This document shows positions 25,401 to 32,888 of a stretch of DNA of 64,000 nt, piece by piece. The first letter of the stretch is position 1. Every line of letters starts with the position of its first letter. The stretch spans positions 1,922,001 to 1,986,000 of the forward strand of contig NZ_CP015079.1 in NCBI RefSeq assembly GCF_001653335.1. The letters run 5' to 3'. Origin of the DNA: Nocardioides dokdonensis FR1436 (GTDB taxonomy: Bacteria > Actinomycetota > Actinomycetes > Propionibacteriales > Nocardioidaceae). The position numbers were made by a program, and so were the translations under genes. Below the pieces are notes generated by a model. That model worked only from the letters and a program-made list of their open reading frames with translations. It ran no database searches and was not told where the DNA came from.

Positions 25401-27460
25401 CCTCCTTCCTGGCCTTCACCTTCTTCGGCCTCTTCAGCGGCGCGGCGTACGCCATCGCCGCGAGCGGCCTGGTGCTGACCTACACCACCACCCGGGTGTT
25501 CAACATCGCCCACGGTGCCCTGGGCATGGTGCTGTCCTTCGTCTTCTGGGACTTCAGCGTGCGCCAGGGGATGCCGCTGTGGCTGGCGCTGTTCCTGGTG
25601 CTGTTCGTGGTCGCCCCGGCGGTGGGCTGGTTCATCCAGCGCTTCGTCACCCGCGGCCTGGGCGAGGGCCCCGTGTCGGTGTCCCTGGTGGTCACCGTGG
25701 GCCTGCTCGTGGGCTGCATCGGGCTGGCCACGCAGATCTGGCCGCCCGAGCCGCGCTCGATCCAGCCGTTCTTCCCCGGCGTCAACATCGAGATGTTCGG
25801 CATCTTCGTGACCGCCCACCAGCTGATCACCATCGCCCTGTCCGGCGTGGTCGCGGTCGGGCTGTACGTGCTGCTCAACCGCACCCGCATCGGCACCGCC
25901 ATGCGCGCCAGCGTCGACAACCCCGAGCTGCTCAAGCTCTTCGGCGGCAAGCCCGAGCAGGTCGCCGCGCTGTCCTGGGCCATCGGCACCTCGCTGGCCG
26001 CCCTGGCCGGGGTGCTGCTGGTCTCGACCGTCGGGCTCGACTACTACGCCCTGACCCTGCTGGTGGTCAACGCCTACGCCGCCGCCATGCTCGGCAAGCT
26101 CAAGTCGCTGCCGATGACCTTCCTCGGCGCGATGGTGCTGGGCCTGACCACCTCCTACGCGTCGGGCTACCTGCCCACCGAGGGCGTGCTCAACAGCGTG
26201 CGCAACGTGGTGCCGGCCCTCTTCCTCTTCGTGGTCATCGTCGCGATGCCCCAGGCCCAGCTGCGCATCGGCCAGGTCAAGGGCATCGTCTCCGCCCCGC
26301 AGCCCTCGCTGTTCAAGGCCCTGGGCTGGGGCGGCGCGCTGCTGCTCGGGGTGGCCTTCCTGGCCACCGCCATGGGCGAGTCCAAGCTGCTGCTGCTCGG
26401 CACCGCGGCGACGTACGCGATGGTGATGCTCTCCCTGGTGCTGCTGACCGGCTACGGCGGCCACGTCTCGCTGGCGCAGTTCACCTTCGCCGGCGTCGGC
26501 GCCCTGGCCTACGTCAAGCTCGACCAGCCCAACCTCGTGGGGCTGCTGCTCTCCGCGCTGATCGCCGCCGGCGTCGGCGCCCTGGTCGCGCTGCCGGTGA
26601 TCCGGCTGACCGGGCTCTACCTGGCGCTGTCGACCCTCGCGTTCGGCGTGATCATGGAGAAGATGATCTTCCAGGCCGACTTCGCGTTCGGCTTCAACGG
26701 CACGCTGGACGCCCAGCGGCTCTCGGTGCTCGGCGTCTCGATCGACTCGAGCGCCGCCTACGTCTGGGTGATGTCGCTCTTCTTCGTGCTGATGGGCCTG
26801 TTCCTGCTCTGGCTGCGCCGCGGCACCCTGGGGCGGATGCTCATCGCGCTGCGCGACAGCCCGGCCGCCTGCGGCACCCTGGGCCTCGACGCCCGGTGGT
26901 TCCGGGTGGGCCTCTTCGGGCTCTCGGCCGGCATGGCCGGGCTCGCCGGTGCGCTGTACGCCGGCCTGCGCGGCTCGGTCGGGGCGGCGGAGTTCCAGTT
27001 CTTCAACTCGCTGCCGCTGCTGCTGCTCGCGGTCGTCTTCGGGGTCACCTCGGTGACCGGCGCGGCCCTGGGCGGGATCGGGCTGATGCTGCTCCCGGTC
27101 TTCCAGTCCTCCAGCCCGTCGATGGCGGGGTTGATCTTCGCGGTCATCGGCTTCGGTGCCGTCGCCCTGGGGCGCGACCCCAACGGCCTGGCCAACCAGG
27201 TCTTCAAGCTCGGGCGCCTGCTCGACCGGCGCTTCGGCAGCTCGATCCGGGCCCGGATCCCGGTGCTGCCCGCCCCGGGGGAGGCCCAGCGACGGGTCCG
27301 CGAGGAGGCCGAGGCGAACGCCGGGGCCGCCCCGTCGCTCGCCGGCGTCGGCCTGCACGCCGACCCCGCGGACGACCAGTACTCCGACGGCTCCCACGAC
27401 ATCCCGCTCCGCTCCGACCCGCGCCAGGAGGTGCCCGCCGATGCCGCTCCTCGAGGTTGA
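25397..27460 (+). CDS. Fused LivH-LivM-type ABC permease
   Basis: A 687-residue membrane protein combining the two permeases of a branched-chain amino-acid-type importer. The LivH half (about 1-285) has FNIAHGALGMV and LLVVNAYAAAMLGKLKSLP; the LivM half (about 310-610) has TGYGGHVSLAQFTFAGVGAL and GLYLALSTLAFGVIMEKM. A hydrophilic 70-residue tail (RVREEAEANAGAAP) follows and is probably cytoplasmic. Start overlaps the binding-protein stop (ATGA); the end overlaps the next ATPase gene by 20 bp. Fused LivHM proteins are known in actinobacteria. Confidence 0.92.
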   Translation: MTSFLAFTFFGLFSGAAYAIAASGLVLTYTTTRVFNIAHGALGMVLSFVFWDFSVRQGMPLWLALFLVLFVVAPAVGWFIQRFVTRGLGEGPVSVSLVVTVGLLVGCIGLATQIWPPEPRSIQPFFPGVNIEMFGIFVTAHQLITIALSGVVAVGLYVLLNRTRIGTAMRASVDNPELLKLFGGKPEQVAALSWAIGTSLAALAGVLLVSTVGLDYYALTLLVVNAYAAAMLGKLKSLPMTFLGAMVLGLTTSYASGYLPTEGVLNSVRNVVPALFLFVVIVAMPQAQLRIGQVKGIVSAPQPSLFKALGWGGALLLGVAFLATAMGESKLLLLGTAATYAMVMLSLVLLTGYGGHVSLAQFTFAGVGALAYVKLDQPNLVGLLLSALIAAGVGALVALPVIRLTGLYLALSTLAFGVIMEKMIFQADFAFGFNGTLDAQRLSVLGVSIDSSAAYVWVMSLFFVLMGLFLLWLRRGTLGRMLIALRDSPAACGTLGLDARWFRVGLFGLSAGMAGLAGALYAGLRGSVGAAEFQFFNSLPLLLLAVVFGVTSVTGAALGGIGLMLLPVFQSSSPSMAGLIFAVIGFGAVALGRDPNGLANQVFKLGRLLDRRFGSSIRARIPVLPAPGEAQRRVREEAEANAGAAPSLAGVGLHADPADDQYSDGSHDIPLRSDPRQEVPADAAPRG

Positions 27461-28310
27461 CAACGTCGTCGTCCAGTTCGGCGGCGTGACCGCCGTCAAC
27501 GAGGCCTGCTTCGCCGTCGAGGCGGGTCGCGTCACCGGGCTGATCGGGCCCAACGGCGCCGGGAAGACCACCTGCTTCAACGTCATCTCCGGCCTGCAGC
27601 GCCCGACCCGCGGTGCCGTGCACTTCGACGGCCGCAAGGTCACCTCGGTGCCGGTGCACCGGCGCTCGAAGCGGGGGATGGGTCGCACCTTCCAGCGCCT
27701 CGAGGCCTTCGGGTCGCTGAGCGTGCGTGACAACGTGCGGGTCGCCACCGACATCCACCGCGGCGTCCTGGGTGCCGTGCGCGGCCTCGGGACGTCCTCG
27801 CGCGGCGAGGTCGACGCGCTCCTGGGGCGCGTGGGCATCGCCGAGTACGCCGACGAGCGCGCCGACTCCATCCCCACCGGCACCGCGCGGCTCCTCGAGC
27901 TGGCCCGCTGCCTGGCCGGCGACCCGAAGCTGCTGCTGCTCGACGAGCCCTCCTCGGGCCTCGACGAGACCGAGACCGACGGCTTCGGCGACCTGCTGCG
28001 CGACCTGGCCGCCGAGGGCCGCGCCATCTTGATGGTCGAGCACGACATGGACCTCGTGATGGGGGTCTGCGACGAGATCCACGTCCTCGACTTCGGGTCC
28101 GTGATCGCCTCCGGCAGGCCCGCCGAGATCCGCCGCGATCCCGCGGTCCAGAAGGCCTATCTCGGCTACGCTCCCGACGAGGACGTCGAGCCCGTGGGTG
28201 GTGCCTCGTCCGCTCCGGGCGCGGTCGACGAGACCCGCACCGACCTGCCGGCCGTGAGCGACGAGACCACCGTGCTGCCCGCCGTACCCGCCACCGGAGG
28301 TGCCCGATGA
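27441..28310 (+). CDS. LivG-type ABC transporter ATPase
   Basis: A 289-residue ATPase. Walker A is GPNGAGKTT, the Q-loop region is FQRLEAFGSL, Walker B LLLLDEPSSGLD, and the switch His is in MVEHDMD. The signature loop is IPTGTARLLELARC rather than LSGGQ, which occurs in diverged LivG proteins. A 50-residue acidic tail (DEDVEPVGGASS) extends past the normal end. GGAGG precedes ATG 27441, which lies inside the permease end. It pairs with the LivF-type ATPase that follows. Confidence 0.92.
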   Translation: MPLLEVDNVVVQFGGVTAVNEACFAVEAGRVTGLIGPNGAGKTTCFNVISGLQRPTRGAVHFDGRKVTSVPVHRRSKRGMGRTFQRLEAFGSLSVRDNVRVATDIHRGVLGAVRGLGTSSRGEVDALLGRVGIAEYADERADSIPTGTARLLELARCLAGDPKLLLLDEPSSGLDETETDGFGDLLRDLAAEGRAILMVEHDMDLVMGVCDEIHVLDFGSVIASGRPAEIRRDPAVQKAYLGYAPDEDVEPVGGASSAPGAVDETRTDLPAVSDETTVLPAVPATGGAR

Positions 28311-29014
28311 GCGTCCCCATCCTCGAGGTCGTCGACCTGCACGCCGCCTACGGGCGCATCGAGGTGCTGCGCGGGGTCGACCTGGCGGTGCCGAAGGGCG
28401 CGGTGATGGCGCTGCTGGGACCCAACGGCGCCGGCAAGTCCACCCTGATCAAGGTCATCTCGGGACAGAAGTCGTCCACCTCCGGCGACGTGCACCTCGG
28501 CGGCGTCCACGTGAAGGGCGCCGGCCCGGAGGAGCTCGCCCGGCTCGGGCTGTGCACCGTGCCCGAGGGACGCTCGGTCTTCCCGAACCTGACCGTGCAG
28601 GAGAACCTCACCCTGATGTCCTACGCCGGGGTGTCCACCGAGGCGGTCCTCGAGACCGCGTTCACCTACTTCCCGCGGCTTCTCGAGCGCCGGGGGCAGC
28701 TCGCCGGCACCATGTCGGGCGGGGAGCAGCAGATGCTCGCGATGTCGCGGGCGCTGGCCTCCGACCCGGCGCTGCTGCTGCTCGACGAGCTCTCGATGGG
28801 CCTCGCACCGCTGATCGTCGACGAGCTCTACGACACCGTCGCCCAGATCGCCGAGTCCGGCGTCTCCATCCTCTGCATCGAGCAGTTCGCCCGCACCGCG
28901 CTGCGCGTCTCCGACTACGCCGCCGTCATGACGGGTGGGCGCATCGTGGCCAGCGGTGAGCCCGCCGAAGTCCTCGAGACCATGTCCGACGTCATCCTGG
29001 GAGGTGCGGCATGA
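28307..29014 (+). CDS. LivF-type ABC transporter ATPase
   Basis: A 235-residue ATPase of the usual LivF length. Walker A GPNGAGKST, Q-loop CTVPEGRSVFPNLTV, signature MSGGEQQMLAMSRAL, Walker B LLLLDELSMGLAP and switch CIEQFAR. ATG overlaps the LivG-type stop by 4 bp and its stop overlaps the next gene, so six genes form one coupled operon. It completes the importer with the fused permease and the binding protein. Confidence 0.93.
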   Translation: MSVPILEVVDLHAAYGRIEVLRGVDLAVPKGAVMALLGPNGAGKSTLIKVISGQKSSTSGDVHLGGVHVKGAGPEELARLGLCTVPEGRSVFPNLTVQENLTLMSYAGVSTEAVLETAFTYFPRLLERRGQLAGTMSGGEQQMLAMSRALASDPALLLLDELSMGLAPLIVDELYDTVAQIAESGVSILCIEQFARTALRVSDYAAVMTGGRIVASGEPAEVLETMSDVILGGAA

Positions 29015-30801
29015 GCCGCAAGACCACTGTTCGGCCCATCGTCCCGGGACGCCGGCCGCGGCGGGTGCTGCTCTCGCTGGCCGCGACCGCGCTCGTCGGC
29101 ACCAGCCTGCCGCTGGCCTCCGGCCCGGCCGGCGCCGCCGAGGGCGACCCGCCGTTCGCCGGCTACTCCGCCACCACCAGCTCCACCCCGGTGCGCCTCG
29201 AGATCTACGAGCCCACCATCCCGATCCCCGCGAGCCCGCAGGCCGAGCTCAACCTCGGCTACAGCGTGGTCAAGGCCGACTCCTCCACCTCCCGCGGCCG
29301 CGCGGCCTTCATCTGGCCCGGCGACGCGGTCGGTGAGGGGTTCAAGACGATCATCGAGAACCTGGGCTTCCCGCCCGAGATCTCCGGCCCGCTGGCCGAG
29401 CGCGGCTACCCGGTGCAGGTGAACTCCAACCACCCCGCGGGCCCCGAGCGCGAGGCCGACGAGCCCTTCCCGGGCGTCGTCAACCGCACCCGCGCCACCG
29501 AGAGCAAGACCTTCGCCGAGGTGGGCTACTCCACCGACTGCCGCCTGGGCGAGCCCGGCGCCGGCAGCGACGACGGTGACGGTGGTGACGGCGGCGGCGG
29601 GGGCGGACTGCCCGGCCTGCCCGAGATCCCCGGGATGCCGGCCATCCCCGGGCTCGGCTCCCTGACCAGCGACGGCGGCCTGCTCAGCGGGCTGACCAGC
29701 GGTCTGACCGGCTCGCTCAGCGGTGGGCGCGCGGACGCCTCGGCGCCCTCGCCCGCCGCACGCGAGCGGCGTACGGCGCGGTCCTCGGCGGCCGCCGAGG
29801 ACGAGGTCGAGTGCCAGATCCCGGCCCAGCTCGCCGCCCTGGTCGACCTCGGCGGGTACGCCGCCGAGTCGGTCGTGACCAGCGAGACCACCGAGGTGCG
29901 TGCGGTCTCGCGCTCGGCCGTCGGCGACGTCAGCCTGCTCGGCGGCGTGGTGACCCTCTCCGGCATCACCGCGCGCGCCGTGGCGGCCAGCGACGGCGCC
30001 AAGGGCAGCACCGGCGGCGGCGCCGACTACGGCGTCCTGACGATCGCCGGCCAGAAGTTCCGCTACGGCTCCGACGGCTTCGAGGCCGCCGGCCAGGCCA
30101 GCCCGATCCCGGGCCTGCCGTCCGACCCCGGCAAGGCGCTCGAGGCGCTCGGCCTCCAGCTGCTGCTGCCGCAGCCGTCGTTCGAGAAGGACGGCGACAA
30201 GGCCACCAGCACGGTGCAGGGCATCCAGGTCGTCATCGACACCCCCGTGCTGCGCAAGCAGCTCGACGCGCTGCCGCTGAACGCCCTGGCCGACCTGATC
30301 AACCAGATCCCCGAGGAGGCCGGCCAGCTCAAGAGCCTGCTCGGCGCCGCGGTGAACCTCTCCCCGAAGATCGTCATCACCCTCGGCAACGCCACCAGCG
30401 TCGTCGACACCTCCCAGGGCGTCGACATCCCCGGCGGCGAGGTGCCCGACAACAACACGACCGGCGAGACGACCACCGACGGTGACGGTGGCGGTGCGGG
30501 CGGCGCGGGCACCACGGGCGGCGACTCCGGATCGGCCGGCACCGCCGGCACGCCCGGCGAGCCGGCCGTGCCCGGCAGCGACGGTGGCGGGTCCGCCGAC
30601 GGCGACCTCCTCGACGCGGCCCCCGTCGGCTCCGGCCTGCCCGCGCTGTTCTCCATCCCCGGCGCGCTGCTCCTCGGTGCGCTGATCGGCGCCACCATCG
30701 CCGGCAGCTACCTGCGCCGACTCGGCCTGCTCGCCCTCGGCGGCGGCACGGCCTGTCCCCACGGCCTCGACAGCGGCCTTCCCGATCTCCGAAAGGCCTG
30801 A
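29011..30801 (+). CDS. Secreted/membrane-anchored accessory protein of the Liv-type operon
   Basis: A 596-residue protein without a recognised family. Features: an N-terminal signal peptide (VLLSLAATALVGTSLPLAS, then GPAGAAEG), a beta-rich exported domain, a Gly/Asp/Pro low-complexity stretch (about 188-240), a second domain with AVGDVSLLGGVVTLSGITARA, another Gly/Thr-rich linker (about 480-530) and a C-terminal hydrophobic helix (ALFSIPGALLLGALIGATIAG) followed by basic residues. It is therefore probably anchored on the cell surface by its tail. ATG overlaps the LivF-type stop (ATGA). The coupling suggests a role in substrate capture or assembly; this is inference. Confidence 0.85.
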   Translation: MSRKTTVRPIVPGRRPRRVLLSLAATALVGTSLPLASGPAGAAEGDPPFAGYSATTSSTPVRLEIYEPTIPIPASPQAELNLGYSVVKADSSTSRGRAAFIWPGDAVGEGFKTIIENLGFPPEISGPLAERGYPVQVNSNHPAGPEREADEPFPGVVNRTRATESKTFAEVGYSTDCRLGEPGAGSDDGDGGDGGGGGGLPGLPEIPGMPAIPGLGSLTSDGGLLSGLTSGLTGSLSGGRADASAPSPAARERRTARSSAAAEDEVECQIPAQLAALVDLGGYAAESVVTSETTEVRAVSRSAVGDVSLLGGVVTLSGITARAVAASDGAKGSTGGGADYGVLTIAGQKFRYGSDGFEAAGQASPIPGLPSDPGKALEALGLQLLLPQPSFEKDGDKATSTVQGIQVVIDTPVLRKQLDALPLNALADLINQIPEEAGQLKSLLGAAVNLSPKIVITLGNATSVVDTSQGVDIPGGEVPDNNTTGETTTDGDGGGAGGAGTTGGDSGSAGTAGTPGEPAVPGSDGGGSADGDLLDAAPVGSGLPALFSIPGALLLGALIGATIAGSYLRRLGLLALGGGTACPHGLDSGLPDLRKA

Positions 30802-30805
30802 CGCG

Positions 30806-31390
30806 ATGACCACCGTCAACCCTGCCCCCGCCTCCACCGTCCCCGCCTCGGGCGCCCGCACCGGGGCCTCGTCGGTGGGCTCCCTGCCGCGCGCCGGGTC
30901 GCGCGGCGGCAGCGGCGCGGCGCCCCTGAAGAACAACAACTACCGGCTGCTGCAGGTCGTGCTCTTCTGGGCCGGCGCGGTGCTGCTGCCCCTGGGCCTC
31001 GTGGTGATCGTGCTCGGCTGGTACGGCGCGGCCAACACGCCCTACGAGTACGACCAGATCTCCTACCTGGTCTCCGGCGGCATGCTCGGCCTCGGCCTGA
31101 CCTTCTGCGGCGGCTTCCTGTACTTCGGTGCATGGCTGGCCCGGATCGCCGACGACGGGCGCGAGTCCTCCAAGCGCCTGGCCGACACCCTGCTCCTGCT
31201 CGCCGACGTCACCTCCCGCGCCGCCACCACCCGCGACGACGGGGTCGACGTCTCCGCGCTGCCCGTCACCGCCGGTGAGGGCACCACGATGCACCGCCGC
31301 GACTGCTCCCTCATCGCGCACCGCAGCGACCTGCACCCCGTCGGCGAGCAGAACGGTCACCTGACCACCTGCCGCGTCTGCCGCCCCTGA
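30806..31390 (+). CDS. Small membrane protein with C-terminal Cys/His motif
   Basis: A 194-residue protein, last gene of the operon, 4 bp after the secreted protein. Two hydrophobic segments (VVLFWAGAVLLPLGLVVIVL and YLVSGGMLGLGLTFCGGFLY) are separated by a short polar loop. After a helical linker comes a C-terminal module with HRRDCSLIAHRSDLHP and LTTCRVCRP: three Cys and several His that could bind zinc. I do not know the family. It might connect the transporter to a cytoplasmic or redox function. Confidence 0.85.
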   Translation: MTTVNPAPASTVPASGARTGASSVGSLPRAGSRGGSGAAPLKNNNYRLLQVVLFWAGAVLLPLGLVVIVLGWYGAANTPYEYDQISYLVSGGMLGLGLTFCGGFLYFGAWLARIADDGRESSKRLADTLLLLADVTSRAATTRDDGVDVSALPVTAGEGTTMHRRDCSLIAHRSDLHPVGEQNGHLTTCRVCRP

Positions 31391-31471
31391 CCCCAGCACC
31401 GCCCACCAGCACCGCCCCACCACAGGGAGTCACCGGCCCAGACCCATCAGAACCAGCACCAGCCCACCCGC

Positions 31472-31652
31472 GAGTCGGCGCAGATGTCGCACTGACCCGG
31501 CGCAGATGTCGCACCGACCCGGCCCAGATGTCGCGCTGGCCGGGTCCGGGAATGCCCCACCGCCAGGCGTAGATCCGGGCCGACTCGGCGGGATCTCTGC
31601 GCCGACTGGGCGCAACATCTGGGCCGGGTCGGCGGAACATCTGGGCCGGGTC
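31472..31652. repeat. Family A opposed 22-bp repeat arrays, copy A2
   Basis: Between two convergent genes. Three direct units start at 31472, 31494 and 31516; a degenerate centre (31538-31564) follows, then four opposed units end at 31586, 31608, 31630 and 31652. All spacings are exactly 22 bp, and the core AGATGTCGC is kept in the direct units. The last unit ends 1 bp before the stop codon of the DUF4032 gene. The 31391-31471 stretch is C/A-rich with no signal. Confidence 0.9.
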
Positions 31653-31653
31653 G

Positions 31654-32865
31654 CTACTCCGGGTCGGTGGCGAGGGCCTCGTCGGGGCGGGTGGCCAGGA
31701 CGGTGTCGATGTAGTCGCGGGCGGTGTCGAAGATGTCGACGGGGCGCTCGGCGCGCTCCGAGAGGTACCACCGGTGCACCAGCACCTCGTGGAAGAACTC
31801 GGCCGGCTCGAGCTTGCCGCGGGACTCGGGCGGGATCATCGCGGTGAGCGGTTCGTAGACGCGGGTGAACCACCGGTTCGCGACGAGCTGGCGGTCCTCG
31901 CGGCCCAGGTCGTGGTGGGCGGTGAAGGCGGCGAGGTCGTTGAGCAGGCGCCGGGCCTGGGCGTCCTCGACGTCGAGCCCGGTCAGTGACTGCAGCTCAC
32001 GGCGGTGGTGCCCGGCCTCGACCACCTTGGGCTGGATCCGCACCTGGTCGCCGTCGTAGTCGGTGACGATGTCGAGCTCGTCGACGTCGAAGCCGAGGTC
32101 GTTGAGCCGCTCGATGCGCCGCTCGAGGCGCCACATCTCGCCCGAGGAGAACTCCTCGTGCCCGGTCAGCTCGCTCCACAGCTCGTCGTATCGGCGCTGC
32201 AGCAGGGTGACCACCTCGTGCGGGTCGATCTCGTTCGGCCCGGTGCTGCTGGCCTGCAGGTCGAGCAGCTCGGCGAAGACGTTCTCGGTGGCCACGGTGA
32301 CGTCGTACTCCCGCATCTGCCTCGACAGGCTGGGGCGCAGCTCGCCGGTCTCCGCGTCGACGAGGTACGCCGCGAAGCCGCCGGCGCTGCGTCGGAAAAG
32401 CACGTTCGACAGCGACACGTCGCCCCAGTAGAAGTCCGCCAGGTGCAGCCGCACCAGCAGCACCACGAGCGCGTCGATCAGCGAGGGCAGGTCCTCGCGC
32501 CCGGCGCCGTGGCTGAACAGGCTGCGGTAGGGCAGCGAGAAGCGCAGGTGCTGGGTGATCAGCGCGGCGGGCAGCGGCTCACCGTCGGCGTCGACCCGTC
32601 CGGCGACCACGCCCTGCGGCACCACCGACGGCATGCCCATCCGCTGCAGGTCGCGCAGCAGCCGGTACTCGCGCACCGCGATCTCCTCGACGGTCTCCTT
32701 GACCGCGTAGACCCGCTCGCGCAGCTGCACGATCCGCACCACGTGGCGCGAGAGCCCGCGCGGCAGCGGGACGGTGTGCTCGTCGCCCCAGTCCTCCAGC
32801 GGCGTGGACCAGGGCAGGGTGAGGATGGCCGGGTCGGGTCGACTGGCGACGATGCGCAGGGCCAT
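31654..32865 (-). CDS. DUF4032 kinase-like protein
   Basis: A 403-residue soluble protein. The N-terminal half resembles a protein/lipopolysaccharide kinase fold: a Lys and Glu in YAVKETVEEIAVREYRLL, a catalytic-loop-like LHLADFYWGDVSLSNVLF and an Asp in YLVDAETGEL. The C-terminal part (about 190-400) corresponds to the DUF4032 domain. Activity is unproven. It lies 23 bp downstream of the GH13 gene and is probably co-transcribed with it. Confidence 0.85.
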   Translation of the reverse strand: MALRIVASRPDPAILTLPWSTPLEDWGDEHTVPLPRGLSRHVVRIVQLRERVYAVKETVEEIAVREYRLLRDLQRMGMPSVVPQGVVAGRVDADGEPLPAALITQHLRFSLPYRSLFSHGAGREDLPSLIDALVVLLVRLHLADFYWGDVSLSNVLFRRSAGGFAAYLVDAETGELRPSLSRQMREYDVTVATENVFAELLDLQASSTGPNEIDPHEVVTLLQRRYDELWSELTGHEEFSSGEMWRLERRIERLNDLGFDVDELDIVTDYDGDQVRIQPKVVEAGHHRRELQSLTGLDVEDAQARRLLNDLAAFTAHHDLGREDRQLVANRWFTRVYEPLTAMIPPESRGKLEPAEFFHEVLVHRWYLSERAERPVDIFDTARDYIDTVLATRPDEALATDPE

Positions 32866-32888
32866 CCGGCGAGCCTAGGGCCGAGCGC

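Noticed and set aside
25367..28048. Very long open frame on the minus strand across the transporter genes
   Set aside because: It is the GC-rich antisense shadow of the permease and ATPase genes; its product is His/Gln/Arg-rich low-complexity sequence with no domain.
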